Part shown: positions 37,436 through 46,755 of the stretch, piece by piece | Layout: every line of letters begins with the position of its first letter | How positions within the stretch are numbered: the first letter of the stretch is position 1 | Source: Symbiodinium natans | Lineage: Eukaryota; Sar; Dinophyceae; Suessiales; Symbiodiniaceae | Assembly: GCA_905221605.1 (NCBI GenBank) | Contig: CAJNDS010002162.1 | Location: forward strand, 1 to 48,333 | Direction: 5' to 3' | Length of the DNA: 48,333 bases | The notes under the pieces: generated by a model | Seen by the model: only the letters and a program-made list of their open reading frames with translations | The model's database searches: none | Told to the model about the DNA's origin: nothing | Made by a program: the position numbers and the translations under genes

Positions 37436-38005
37436 GTGAGGACAGAGAGCAGTGTCCGGGCGGAGAGCGCGGAAGATGCAGAGTCTAGCAACGTGCGTAA
37501 GTGCTTCACGTCACCGGCGCCACTTCGGGGCAAAGATTCCCAATCTCAGACTGGCTTTGGGACAGAGCTCGGACGAAGACGTAGCTCTACCCCAAGTTTC
37601 GAGGCAGCGAGCCCCCGGACCTTGAGCGCGCGCCCCTCTCCGGGCGCGAAAGAGGCTCCGCAGGCCCGGCAGACGGGGTCCGCCTCTCGGTCTGGGCAGG
37701 GTGCGCCAAAGGCGCAACCCAAGGCCCGCCCGACAACCCCCCGTCCATCTCCAAGCACCCCTCGGACGCCCGGAGCCAGTTCCAGAGGAACTCCGACGCC
37801 CAAAGGATCTCCAGCGACTCCAGTGACTCCGGTGGTTGTTCCCCGCATCAACCGCCGGGACACGCTTCAGCGGCAAAGTCCCGCCACGCCGCGGCAAAGG
37901 TCCGCAACCCCCAGGCAGGCGACCCGCGCACGGTCAACGACGCCTCGGAAACAGAGGCTCCGGCCACACTGCAATGGCCGTTTCTGTAAGCTATGGTCCC
38001 TTTGA
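37436..38005 (+). CDS. Ser/Pro/Thr-rich disordered protein or large exon
   Basis: Open for 189 codons. After an acidic start (SVRAESAEDAESSNVRKC), it becomes a long low-complexity region rich in Ser, Pro, Thr, Arg and Gly, with repeated TPRPSPSTPRTP and SATPRQ-type motifs, typical of proline-directed phosphorylation targets. Upstream CTCCCAG at 37424-37430 could be an acceptor, so the ATG may be internal. Ends at a stop at 38003-38005; an overlapping frame near the end is less likely. Minus-strand open frames are probably shadows of the GC-rich composition. Function unknown. Confidence 0.5.
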   Translation: MRTESSVRAESAEDAESSNVRKCFTSPAPLRGKDSQSQTGFGTELGRRRSSTPSFEAASPRTLSARPSPGAKEAPQARQTGSASRSGQGAPKAQPKARPTTPRPSPSTPRTPGASSRGTPTPKGSPATPVTPVVVPRINRRDTLQRQSPATPRQRSATPRQATRARSTTPRKQRLRPHCNGRFCKLWSL

Positions 38006-38220
38006 ATATGGTCGCTTACTTTTTTAATAGATATTTTATATATATGTGTGTATATATATAAGTACACAAGGAAGGTGCCAAAACTTGGAGAACTGACCAT
38101 GTAGGATTTAGGGTGGCTTACAGTATGACAAGACTGGCATGTATCATGAGCGTAGGATACTGCACGAGATGTAGGACGACCAATGCGGGGACACTTATGA
38201 TGCTCATGTCTGGCATAGAT

Positions 38221-38342
38221 CCAGGGACTAGAGGAGGGACCCTTATAAAGGACCTTAGGAGTCTACTTATAAGGGACTACAGGTAAGTATAGGGGTTAGA
38301 TAGGGAACCAAAAGATGAAGGGTCCCTTCTAAGGGCCCCTGC
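38221..38342. mobile_element. Family H inverted-repeat element, second copy
   Basis: CCAGGGACTAGAGGAGGGAC and AAGGGTCCCTTCTAAGGGCC ends, with AAAGGACCTTAGGAGTC inside matching the 10.6-kb copy. Confidence 0.7.
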
Positions 38343-38369
38343 TTATATCCCGAAGAGTCTTGCTTTGAG

Positions 38370-38672
38370 CCACCGAGGCGGCGTCGCCCTGGCAGACCTC
38401 CTCATGTCAAGGCCTCCCGAGGCGGAATGGAGCTCAAGGGCGCGTGGTCGTCTGGAGGAAGCTGGAGCCCTCCTAAGCCCTAAAGCCCTGAAGCCCTGAA
38501 GCCCTGAAGCCTTAAACCCTAAACCCTAAACCCTACACCCTACACCCTACACCCTAAACCCTAAACCCTAAACCCTAAACCCTTCCCCACAGGCTGCAGC
38601 CCTGGACCTCCAGCCCTGATCTCGGCGTCATCCTACAGCGGGTCAGTGATTTTGAGTTGAATTGGGTCAGGG
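38370..38672 (+). CDS. Probable exons, unidentified
   Basis: About 38370-38476 reads VALADLLMSRPPEAEWSSRA and GRLEEAGALL, then CCCTAAA repeats. About 38593-38672, after CTTCCCCACAG, reads LQPWTSSPDLGVILQRVSDF, then TTTAGGG. Intron content is a telomere-like array. Confidence 0.4.
38515..38583. repeat. CCCTAAA / CCCTACA array
   Basis: CCCTAAA units with three CCCTACA variants in the middle, in a probable intron. Confidence 0.93.
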
Positions 38673-38799
38673 TTTAGGCTTTGGGGTTTAGGGTTTACGG
38701 TTTAGGTTTTAGGAGAGAGGGTTTAGGGTTTAGGGCCCATGTTCCTGATTCGGCGCGCAGGATATGAGGGGTTCGGGCTACTGGTAAGTGAGCGCTTCT

Positions 38800-38946
38800 T
38801 TGCTTGCAAGTAGGTATGTTGTGCCGTTTCATTTACCCTGTTTTTGTTTACTTGCTCGCCATTTAAGTTTTTTTTAACGCAAAAAAACCTATTTGCTTGC
38901 ACGTAGGTATGTTGTGCCGTTTCCTTTGTTTTTGTTTAATTGCTCG
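38800..38946. repeat. Direct repeat of ~55 bp
   Basis: TTGCTTGCAAGTAGGTATGT at about 38800 and TTGCTTGCACGTAGGTATGT at about 38893, both followed by TGTGCCGTTTC and TTTTTGTTTA. Just after the second copy an open frame (38893-39117) is weakly protein-like. Confidence 0.8.
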
Positions 38947-39253
38947 ACACGTGGTCTAGACGAGCACACGGTTGCTGCGAATTCTTGTTTCCATTTGCCA
39001 TGCAATTCGAACCCCGCAGCGTGCATCGAGGAGATGATTTTCGTGTACCTAAGCAGCGACAATGTCAAGACGGTGAACACTAATCCGGTCAAAGACCACG
39101 TGCCCACTGGGAACTAGCGGTGCACCTCAAAATGCAGAACAAAAGACAGCTTGCTGCGAACGAGGCTGCGTCGCTGTGCTTTGAACTCGGAGGGGGCACT
39201 CCACGTGTGGCGTGCGGCACGCCCCCCGTTGGGTGAAGTTGGATGGAGTTCGT

Positions 39254-39314
39254 ACCCTAAACCCTAAACCCTAAACCCTAAACCCTAAACCCTAAACCCT
39301 AAACCCTAAACCCA
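39254..39314. repeat. CCCTAAA array
   Basis: Eight to nine units. Confidence 0.95.
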
Positions 39315-39351
39315 TTCAAACATGCTTTCTTCTCTTCCTAGTGGGGTTTAA

Positions 39352-39423
39352 TGGGCGGCTTCAGGCCTCAGCTGCTGAAGCGGTTGACAATCGATGCAGA
39401 TAACGGGATGGAGAGACCGTAGC
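39352..39423 (+). CDS. Possible terminal exon
   Basis: Frame GGFRPQLLKRLTIDADNGME, then RP-stop. Downstream are TTTATAGGG and CCCTAAA repeats. Confidence 0.35.
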
Positions 39424-39689
39424 CCCAAGCCCTGAACTCTAGAGGGTTTATGGGGTTAATGGGGTTTTTTGGGGTTTTTATAGGGTTTTTATAGGGTTTT
39501 TATAGGGTTTTTTTTTATATGGTTTAGGGTTACGTCCGGTCCACAGGTCCTGTGCACTAGGGCCTGAAATTTTGGGTTGAAGGGCAGAAAGCAGCTTGAT
39601 GCCTGCAAGGAAGTTGCCTATATGATGAACAAACCTTAAACCCTAAACCCCAAACCCCAAACCCTAAACCCTATCGAAGAGATTGTAGT

Positions 39690-39842
39690 CTAACAACCTA
39701 CTCAAAGCCGACCTTACAGCTGCCAACGATGGCATGTCCCTGGCCACAGGTCCTGTCCGAGCAGGCGAACGTAAGGTCGCAGCGCACTGAGCTGCGGGAA
39801 TTTGCCGCGTCAGCTCAGGTTGGGGGACAGTTTCAGAGATAG
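39690..39842 (+). CDS. Probable exons
   Basis: The first stretch includes LLKADLTAANDGMSL; then, after CTGGCCACAG, VLSEQANVRSQRTELREFAA continues SAQVGGQFQR-stop at 39840. The two are in different frames. The minus-strand frame over this span is less convincing. Confidence 0.4.
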   Translation, partial: LTTYSKPTLQLPTMACPWPQVLSEQANVRSQRTELREFAASAQVGGQFQR

Positions 39843-39861
39843 ATGCAGGTGAATAGTTGCC

Positions 39862-40073
39862 TTGCACAGACGTGCAAGGAGACTTGAGCGATGGGGGTTT
39901 AGCGTTCTTCAGTGCTCCTTCTGGCTTGCTTTTCGGAATCTCCCGACACGGGCACCGCTTTTTGCAGGTTTAGCTCATGTGCAGATTCTTCGGTTTAGGG
40001 TTCGTGCAGATTGGCGATCAGTTTTGTACAGACTCCGAAGTTCAAGGCTTCTGACAGCGCAGTACTGGCTGGT
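39862..40073 (+). CDS. Possible exon ending at a family E element
   Basis: Open frame with SVLQCSFWLAFRNLPTRAPL and ADWRSVLYRLRSSRLL, meeting the family E element at 40074. Aromatic and Arg-rich, unrecognised. Confidence 0.3.
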
Positions 40074-40160
40074 TCTTCGTAGGGACTGAGGGAGTGAGCT
40101 ATATAAATCCCTTAAAGGGTATATCTGGGGGGGCCCTCATGCCCTCATTCCCTACTAAGG
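40074..40160. mobile_element. Family E element, short copy
   Basis: TCTTCGTAGGGACTGAGGGA and CCCTCATTCCCTACTAAGGC ends, CCCTTAAAGGGTATA core, lacking the (TA)n of the 16.4-kb copy. Confidence 0.88.
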
Positions 40161-40263
40161 CAGAGTAGGGATGCATGGGAGGCTCCCTCCGCAGCAGGAA
40201 ACTTATAACTGATTAAACCCTAAAACCATATGGGCCCGAAAGCCTGAGCTCCAAGTTGCCCTG

Positions 40264-40343
40264 TACTTGGAGGTTCATGGGTAGTACGTGGGTATTTAGC
40301 GTTCTTTGAACCCTACTTATAGCTACCCATGAACCTCCAAGTA
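40264..40343. mobile_element. Family A element, short and nearly perfect
   Basis: TACTTGGAGGTTCATGGGTAG and CTACCCATGAACCTCCAAGTA are perfect ends. GCCCTG before and GCCCTA after suggest a 6-bp target duplication. Confidence 0.93.
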
Positions 40344-40379
40344 GCCCTAAACCCTAAACCCTAAACCCCAAACCCTGTA

Positions 40380-40529
40380 TGGCATCTTAAGAGGCTCAAC
40401 CTTGCCGAGAACGTCCTGGATGCTGCCACCGTGGAGGCACGCTCGGGCGCGGCGGTGCCGGACGTAGCTAGCTTCCGAAATGACGGTCATTCAGTCCCTG
40501 TAACGATTACCAGTCGACTGGACCAAGAT
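40380..40529 (+). CDS. Probable terminal exon
   Basis: Frame KRLNLAENVLDAATVEARSG, continuing AAVPDVASFRNDGHSVPV, ends at a stop at 40527-40529. Directly follows a CCCTAAA tract. Unrecognised. Confidence 0.45.
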
Positions 40530-41033
40530 TAGCGGAGCTTTGCGAGGCTGGAGAGAGAGAGAGAGGTGGGTAGGGGAAGAACTGCTGAGGTAGAGTCTCG
40601 AGTCCACCCGACGAGCGCGTGTTGAAAGAGCCTTACCGTAGTAGATGTGATGTGAGGCCTCCCTACAAAGTCATCACTCTCACTGGGTAGTTTAGGGTTT
40701 ATAGGGTTTATAGGGTTTATAGGGTTTATAGGGTTTTATAGGGTTTATTCGGGTTTATAGGGTTTAGGGTTTGGGGCTGATAATCCGGCCCCGGAGTTGT
40801 CAGAATGGGGGAGGGTGGTCTAGATCTTGCTCCCAAAGTTCCCGCACCTTGGGGTGCCGAAGATCCAGCTTGAACCCTAAACCCTAAACCCTATGAAACC
40901 TATAAACCCTAAACCCTAACCCCTAAACCCTAAACCCCAGACCCTAAACCCTAAACCCTATAAACCCTAAACCCTAAACCCCAAACCCTAAACCCTAAAC
41001 CCTAGACCCTAAACCCTAAACCCTAAACCCTAC
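40530..41033. repeat. TTTATAGGG array then CCCTAAA arrays
   Basis: TTTATAGGG units at 40688-40750 and CCCTAAA at 40873-41031, with opposite orientations. The sequence between contains a short open stretch DNPAPELSEWGRVV (about 40779-40822) that may be a terminal exon. Confidence 0.85.
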
Positions 41034-41428
41034 CTATCTCAGCTACAATCTCAATTACCAGTTGTCCGTGCAGCGAGGCCATGCTGAACATGGCACCGAG
41101 GGGCCGAGCAGGGCAATTCCCCGAAGAGCTGCCAAGCTGAGAATTGGAAGGTAAGGTTTCGGAAGCTTACTATTACCTTAGCATATTTTTATTTCTTATA
41201 TTAGAATATTTCTATCTATATGCATATATATATATATTATTCTTCTTGTTTTGTTATTATTATCATTTTTATTATCATGATTACATGATGATAGTGTATG
41301 GTTTTGGTTTGTACGGATGCTGCTGTCCATGCTGGCTACTGGGACTGCCATGGCCTGGCAGGATTTCAACAGGGGACTCGGAGCTTTCGGGGGGAAGTTC
41401 GCTGAAGTTCTCTCTGCACATTGCGTAA
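41034..41428 (+). CDS. Unidentified gene, two exons with a canonical intron
   Basis: The first exon (about 41034-41150) reads VQRGHAEHGTEGPSRAIPRR, AAKLRIG; donor GTAAGG at 41151. Acceptor GGCCTGGCAG, then the terminal exon 41362-41428 reads RISTGDSELSGGSSLKFSLH, IA-stop. The phase (2+1) fits. The 211-nt intron is AT-rich and unlike the introner families. Start not identified. Confidence 0.5.
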
Positions 41429-41520
41429 CGGCTTTAGGGTTTAGGGTTTAGGGTTTAGGGTTTTTTCAGTGGGGTTTACGGATTCTTCTGAAACTCGTTC
41501 CGGAGTCCACAGAAGGAGGC

Positions 41521-41820
41521 GTGGGGGCCTTTGGCACTGCCAGGAGTGGAAGGGGCGCAGAAGGAAGGAGGGGGCGAGCTAAATGGGTGTCCAGGGTGGG
41601 CGGACACGGCTGTGCAGGAAAAGCCGGGCTAGCGGCTGCAAGTTGTTGCCGGACTGGGGGGGTTTCTGAAATCGGTGGGCATCTGCGGGCATTGTTCGCA
41701 CGCATCGACGAGCAGATTGCCAAAGCATGCCAATGCCACAACGAGTTATATAATCAGGCTCAGGGTGTAAAGACGTTCCGTGTGAAGGCTAATGAGCAGC
41801 AAGGATGGCTCACGGCTTAG
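41521..41820 (+). CDS. Unidentified open coding segment
   Basis: The second half is strongly protein-like: SEIGGHLRALFARIDEQIAK, then CHNELYNQAQGVKTFRV to a stop at 41818-41820. The first half is Gly/Arg-rich and might be read in another frame. Helical, no known domain. Confidence 0.45.
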   Translation: MGAFGTARSGRGAEGRRGRAKWVSRVGGHGCAGKAGLAAASCCRTGGVSEIGGHLRALFARIDEQIAKACQCHNELYNQAQGVKTFRVKANEQQGWLTA

Positions 41821-41971
41821 ATTTAGCGAACTCTCGCGGCGGAATGGATGAGTGGCATACAGTATGGCGAGAACCTGCAACCAGGGCGTAGAACCCACCC
41901 CTCTTGCATAGTCATCGCAGTTTGAGTAGTGCCCAACACCGTATCGTCAGTCTTGGCAAAGCATTGTGGCC

Positions 41972-43768
41972 ATGGCATTGGCAGTTGTCGCATCTCAGCC
42001 GCTCGATCTCCGCCCCGCGCAGCAGCTGTCCTGTGCACCTCCGGCAGAGACTCTCTGCCTGCGGGAGAATGCCGAGGAGGAGGCCCAGGATAACTGGCAG
42101 TACCAAAACCTGCTTTCCGTGGCTTCCTCTCAGCAGCAGCGCTTGGAGCAGCACGGCGCCCTCCGCAAGTGCCCTGGCTATGACCTCTCCGATCCGTGGT
42201 TGGTTGCAAGCTCTGACGCGGATGGGGTCAAGCCAGGCAAGGCCCGCGAATTCGCACGCATCACCATTCCAGGCATGCCTTGTCAGCTCGTGGGTGAGGC
42301 AGCTCGGATTGTAGCTTATTTGGGCGCGGCAAGCCCGGCACAGGCCGGTAGCAAGTCTGCGCACTCCCAAGCTTGCAATGTGCGGCTGCCGGAAGGAACC
42401 GTGACCACATATCCCCGCAGCAAGCTACTGCCGCTGCCCACTCGGCCAGCTTGCCAGGGTGACTGGGCATTGGCCGTGGACTTGAAGGGGCCCTTAGAGC
42501 ATCTGAATGGATTCAGATGCGTCTGCGGAATCGGCGCCCGCACGGCAAGCAAGGAAGTGGGCTTCTGGGTCATGTTCGAGCCCCAGGAGCTAGGCGTGAA
42601 GCCACATCTGGAACTGCTGCCGAGAAGCAACTTGGTCGCCCTTGCGGGCCCACCTCCGGGCTCGTGCCAGACACCCTGGGAGGCCCGATTGGCAAGCATC
42701 GCTCCCGAGGCGTTCGCCCGCCTTGCGCAGGAAGACCTCGCGGACGAGGCCGCCGCTGAAGCGAGGCGCGCACACCGGCTCCAGGCCCTCTGCGATGCTT
42801 AGTTGTAGAGTAGATAACCTTTACAACCTTTTTTTGGGGAAATAGAATCCCCTTGGAATCCCAAAGGTTGACCTTGAGTTTCCCTAGGTACTGGACAACT
42901 AAGGATGGCGACGAGGAGGAGGACGACGAGAGCATGGATCTTCACGACAGCGAGGATGAAGAAGAAGCGCTGCCCCTGGAAGCTGGCTCGTTGGTGCAGT
43001 TGACGGCCAGCGGCTTCTTAGGTGTTGTGGAGAAAGTGGACGACTCCATGGCACAAGTCACTTAAATCTCCAACAGCTGAACTTCAAACTTTTTGGGTTC
43101 CTTATTTAGTAGGAATAATAAAGTTTAACCTCGTTTTCCCTTGGTTATTGGAGAAGTAAGGTCAAGCTCTGCCAAGGGCCCGGCAGCAAGGTGGAGACAT
43201 GTGCTGTGGCGTTGCTCAAGACTATCTCTGAAGACCAGGCGATACAGCAGGCGGTCTGCAGTGAGTGTGGGGTGGCCTCTCCAGAAGCACAGCTGTTGAT
43301 TTGCGAGAACTTCGGCAAGTCCTGCTCCTCAACAACGCACATCCGTTGCCTCAGTCCTCCGATGAAGAAGGTGCCTGAGAATGACTGGTATTGCGCCAGC
43401 TGCCAGGCACCTGGAAACCCGTGCCTTGGTAGCCCAGTGTGCCCTTTTCCCTTTTTTTGTTTGGTTTAGGGTTTAGGGGTTTAGGGGTTTAGGGGTTTAG
43501 GGTTTGGGGTTTAGGGTTTAGGGTTTAGGGCTTAGGGGGTTCCCTTATAAAGTAACCAACCCCCCAAAAAAATGGGGTGCCCTTCTTCAAGAATGCGGTT
43601 CTGGGGCTACCCAGGTGCGCCTCAGGCACCAGCTCCTCCTCCCAGGCGGTGCCCAAAGCCAAGGGGAAAGCAAAGGCGGCCCCGAAGGCAAAGGTCACAG
43701 GCAAGGCCAAGGCCAAGGCAAAGGCCAAGATACTCTCAAAGGCCAAGAGCAGTAAGTCCGCTCGGTAG
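41972..43768 (+). CDS. PHD-finger protein with acidic and Lys/Ala-rich regions (multi-exon)
   Basis: The exon from ATG 41972 to about 42801 encodes ~276 residues of unrecognised sequence. The second exon (about 42879-43056) has an acidic stretch (DGDEEEDDESMDLHDSEDEE) and a Tudor/KOW-like LEAGSLVQLTASGFLGVVEK. Third exon 43161-43420 holds a C4HC3 PHD finger: CSEC, LLICENFGKSC, THIRC, NDWYCASC. Fourth exon 43615-43768 is Lys/Ala-rich (KAKGKAKAAPKAKVTGKAKA), histone-tail-like. Introns 43057-43160 and 43421-43614 are GT-AG and keep frame. The first junction (about 42802-42878) is uncertain. PHD fingers read histone-tail marks, so a nuclear chromatin role is likely. A further possible intron at 43765-43864 would extend the C terminus to 43967 instead of stopping at 43768. 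The upstream exon could be a separate gene. Confidence 0.6.
43057..43160 (+). mobile_element. Introner-like intron with CTCCAA/TTGGAG ends
   Basis: Intron GTCACTTAAATCTCCAAC to TTATTGGAGAAGTAAG. GTCA starts both the intron and the next exon. Inverted CTCCAA..AAACTT and AAGTTTAA..TTGGAG arms. Confidence 0.7.
43421..43614 (+). mobile_element. Family C introner with internal telomere-like repeats
   Basis: GTGC at the donor is repeated as the first bases of the next exon. Ends CTTGGTAGCCCAG and CTGGGGCTACCCAG. About 80 bp of TTTAGGG and variants lie at 43462-43540 inside the element. Confidence 0.85.
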
Positions 43769-43864
43769 TAGGCCCTTGGGATGTGTTATAATATGTCCCT
43801 TATTGGGTTCAAGAGGATCAGATTTCGGAGTATGTTTCAGGAGGGGTTTTAAGGGCCATCCTAG
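43765..43864 (+). mobile_element. Family D-related element at the end of the PHD gene
   Basis: Starts GTAGTAGGCCCTTGGGA and ends TTAAGGGCCATCCTAG. GGTAGT flanks both sides (43764-43769 and 43865-43870). GT-AG splicing is possible and would add about 34 codons. Confidence 0.7.
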
Positions 43865-44042
43865 GGTAGTGCCAGGCAGCAAAAAAAATGAGACTCAGCA
43901 GCGGGCGTGGGTCGCCGGACTGCCATGTTGCTGCGTGAGCAAAAATGCGCGGGGAGCTTACGCATGAACCCTAAACCCTAAACCCCAAACCGCCTAAGAG
44001 CCCATCCCCGGAAGAGATTCTGAAGATGACATGTCTTGAGCC

Positions 44043-44158
44043 TTGGAATTTGAGATGTTCCCCCTTATACTGACCGTCCTTGATATGGATTATGGTACCC
44101 CGCTATTACAATCCCTATTAAGGATCGTTAGTTTCAGGGGCAAGATCCCAACTTGGAA
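44043..44158. mobile_element. Family G element, second copy
   Basis: TTGGAATTTGAGATGTTCCC and CAAGATCCCAACTTGGAA ends; internal ACCGTCCTTGATATGGATT and AATCCCTATTAAGGATCGT arms. Confidence 0.85.
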
Positions 44159-44213
44159 TACTAGAGAGGCCTTCCCGCCAGCCCACCCGACATTCACATC
44201 GATGCCCCCCCCC

Positions 44214-44325
44214 CTAAACCCTAACCCCCTAAACCCTAAACCCTAAACCCTAAACCCTAAACCCTAAACCCTAAACCCTAAACCCTAAACCCTAAACCCT
44301 AAACCCTAACCCTAAACCCTGAACC
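44214..44325. repeat. CCCTAAA array
   Basis: Fifteen to sixteen units, two degenerate. Confidence 0.95.
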
Positions 44326-44330
44326 CCGGA

Positions 44331-44455
44331 GCCTCTGAGGCTCATCCTGCTGCCAAGTGCTTGCGGCGCGAGTCAGCACCTCAGGGTTAGACACACTTGG
44401 GAGTTTAGGGTTTCGAGAGTTCAAAGGGGGCTTACGATCATCAGCGACCCTTAAA
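44331..44455 (+). CDS. Possible exon, frame undecided
   Basis: One + frame reads SEAHPAAKCLRRESAPQG-stop, another LRLILLPSACGASQHLRVRH. Both are plausible; the first ends early. Confidence 0.3.
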
Positions 44456-44582
44456 ATGGACCTCCAAAAGTAGGGTTTAGGGTTTGGGGTTTTGGGTTTT
44501 GGGTTTAGGGTTTAGGGTAGTAGGATGCCCTTAGATAAGGTACCCTAATATCGTAAACCACCATTTGGTTTAGGGTGAGATG

Positions 44583-44698
44583 TGCTGGGAGGTTCCTGGG
44601 TAATTGCAGGTGGGGTTGCAAGCAGGGCAAATTTTACTTACAACCTTACTTAGGGTACCTATAACCCTGCTTATAACTACCCATGAACCTCCAAGTAG
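44583..44698. mobile_element. Family A element
   Basis: GCTGGGAGGTTCCTGGGTAA and ACTACCCATGAACCTCCAAG ends, with CAACCTTACTTAGGGTACC inside. Confidence 0.88.
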
Positions 44699-44763
44699 CC
44701 CTAAACCCTAAACCCTAAACCCGGAACCAAAGAGACCACACCATGCTCCTCCGTCCATGGTAA

Positions 44764-44936
44764 CATGGCCAAGCACCAGGAAGTGAACTCGAGTTCCGGC
44801 ACATCCCTTGCCATGAGCTGCGCACAAGCTTAAAGAGGATCCTATGGTAACTTTAGGGCCCAAGTATATACTCTTGTATATATATATATATGTATATAGG
44901 TCATATCTATATCATTATATATATATATATATATAT

Positions 44937-44967
<31 letters not shown>

Positions 44968-45492
44968 TTTGTATATATATATATATTTATTTATTTATAT
45001 GTATGTATATGTATATCATGGAGAAGAGGAGCTGTGGCAAAATTGATGCAGCAGCTCGCGCCATGGTCGGCGACTTAGCCCTGGATGCAGCTTCACAGTC
45101 CAAGGGTGTCTGGTTTAGGTTTAGGGTTTCGGGTTTAGGGTTCAGGGTTCAGGGTTTAGGGTTTAGGGTTTAGGGTTTAGGGTTTAGGGTATCAGCTGTC
45201 CAAGAAAGGCAAGAGGGTGTAGCTGGTGTAGGGTTTGCAAGAAGCCTTGTGCTGATAAACAGGGCTCCCCGCATAGCCCCCGCGCTACCGAAAGGTTTGT
45301 CTAAACCCGAAACCCTAAACCATAAACCCTGAACCCTGAACCCTAAACCCTAAACCTTTTGCTGAGAAAAGGGGCTTGCGACATGCCCCCCCCCCCCCCC
45401 CCCCCCGCTAGCCCTGGCATTGCCCAAAAAAGTGGTGGTTGGAAGTTGGCAGCCCCAGGAAGTCAATCGGCCTCCGCAGTGCAGCCGTTGAG
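44764..45492 (+). CDS. Unidentified gene, four probable short exons
   Basis: 44764-44834 reads MAKHQEVNSSSGTSLAMSCA. About 45018-45108 reads MEKRSCGKIDAAARAMVGDL, ALDAASQSKG. About 45191-45294, after a TTTAGGG array, reads SAVQERQEGVAGVGFARSLV, INRAPRIAPALPK. About 45415-45492 reads PKKVVVGSWQPQEVNRPPQC, SR-stop. Introns contain a (TA)n/(TTTA)n tract, a TTTAGGG array, and CCCTAAA plus poly-C. Linking them into one gene is inference. Confidence 0.4.
44876..45016. repeat. (TA)n and (TTTA)n microsatellites
   Basis: TATATATA runs with (ATTT)n at about 44936-44970 and again near 44986. Confidence 0.95.
45115..45190. repeat. TTTAGGG array
   Basis: About ten units, with TTCGGG and TTCAGGG variants. 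Confidence 0.93.
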
Positions 45493-45600
45493 GCGGAATG
45501 GGATTGAGTTGCCCTAAACCCTAAACCCTAAAAACCTAAACCCTAGGGTTGCGCGGGACATGCTCGGGGTGTCAAGAATTGACTCTTACAAGCACACGCG

Positions 45601-45684
45601 CTGATCTCTCTCTCCTCTCTCTCTCTCTATCCCTCTTGCTGGCTCTCTCTCTCTCCCTCTCTCCCTCTCTCCTTCTCTCCTTCT

Positions 45685-45731
<47 letters not shown>

Positions 45732-45790
45732 CCCCTCCCGCTGCCTCTTGACCTCTCCCTCTCTCCCCCTCTCCCTTTTCCTGTGTATGC
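45601..45790. repeat. (CT)n-rich pyrimidine tract
   Basis: Long CTCTCTCT tract with TTCTCC and CCCT interruptions, followed by a short (ATGT)n tract near 45850-45880. Frames through it are artefacts. Confidence 0.95.
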
Positions 45791-45899
45791 TTCCCTTTTT
45801 TCTCTGCTGTTCCCATTGCTGTCACAGTTATTTATGTGTCATTGCTTGTATATGTATATGTATATACATGTACATAACATATATGCTAGCCTCCCCCCT

Positions 45900-46205
45900 C
45901 ATCCAACACCCACATCGAGGGGCCCCCTGGCATCCAGCTACTGCGGCACTGACTATGAATACGATACCCCATCAAGATTGCAGGCAGGGTTTAGGTTAGC
46001 GTCAAGCCTACGGGTAAACTTGGGCAATCACATCAAACCTAAGTCGTGGAACCCAGAGTGACCGGAAACTTCTCTGGGAATCTTGGTCCGAGGTTCGTGT
46101 TTTCCCCCGGCCTGGTGGGTTGGCCCCAAGTCATTTCAAGAGCTTATGGAGGCTGAGGATAAACAAGGAGCAAGAGGCTTGATCTGGGGCAGGTGGGGGA
46201 GGGGG
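45900..46205. other. Weakly coding-like stretch
   Basis: Two + frames near 46075-46200 are open (SFQELMEAEDKQGARGLIWG in one), but I cannot choose between them or find splice sites. Confidence 0.3.
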
Positions 46206-46206
46206 T

Positions 46207-46380
46207 GGGTTTAGGGTTTAGGGTTTAGAGTTTAGGGTTGGGGTTTAGGGTTTAAGGTTTAGGGTTTAGGGTTTTGGGTTTTGGGTTTTGGGTTTTGGGT
46301 TTTGGGTTTAATTAGGGTTTAGGGTTTAGGGTTTAATTAGGGTTTAGGGGGTTTAGGGGGATTAGGGGGTTTAGGGAGCT
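46207..46380. repeat. TTTAGGG / TTTTGGG array
   Basis: TTTAGGG with a block of TTTTGGG units near 46272-46306 and TTTAATTAGGG variants. Confidence 0.93.
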
Positions 46381-46408
46381 TAGGGCTAAGGGGGCTCCCT
46401 GACTGCAG

Positions 46409-46462
46409 GCCGGCGAGGTCGCACAGCTCATGAACTGTTTTGGCGTGCTTTGGTCCGCATGA
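46409..46462 (+). CDS. Possible terminal exon
   Basis: After TGACTGCAG, the frame AGEVAQLMNCFGVLWSA ends in TGA at 46460-46462. Confidence 0.35.
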   Translation, partial: AGEVAQLMNCFGVLWSA

Positions 46463-46485
46463 CAGGTTGAGAGTACCTGGAGGTT

Positions 46486-46625
46486 CAGTTTAGGGTTTAG
46501 GGTTTAGGGTTTAGGGTTTAGGGTTTAGGGTTTAGGGTTTAGGGTTTAGGGTTTAGGGTTTAGGGTTTAGGGTTTAGGGTTTAGGGTTTAGGGTTTAGGG
46601 GGTTTTGGGGTTTAGGGTTTAGGGC
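46486..46625. repeat. TTTAGGG array, ~20 units
   Basis: Near-perfect TTTAGGG ending directly at a family A element. Confidence 0.97.
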
Positions 46626-46740
46626 TACTTGGAGGTTCATGGGTAGTTATAAGTAGGTGAAAGAGTACCTCAAATGAGGTAAAGAGTATAGTTGCCCTGC
46701 TTATATCCCCACTTATAGCTACCAGTGAACCTCCAAGTAT
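46626..46740. mobile_element. Family A element, well preserved
   Basis: TACTTGGAGGTTCATGGGTAG and CTACCAGTGAACCTCCAAGTA ends, with GAGGTAAAGAGTATAG and ATATCCCCACTTATAG inside. Confidence 0.92.
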
Positions 46741-46755
46741 AAGGTTTTTTCGCAG

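Noticed and set aside
37511-37897. Long minus frames opposite the Ser/Pro-rich segment
   Set aside because: GC-rich shadow; the plus frame is longer and has acceptor-like and stop context consistent with neighbouring genes.
41912-42370. Minus-strand frames opposite the first PHD-gene exon
   Set aside because: The plus frame is longer (about 276 codons) and leads into the acidic and PHD exons.
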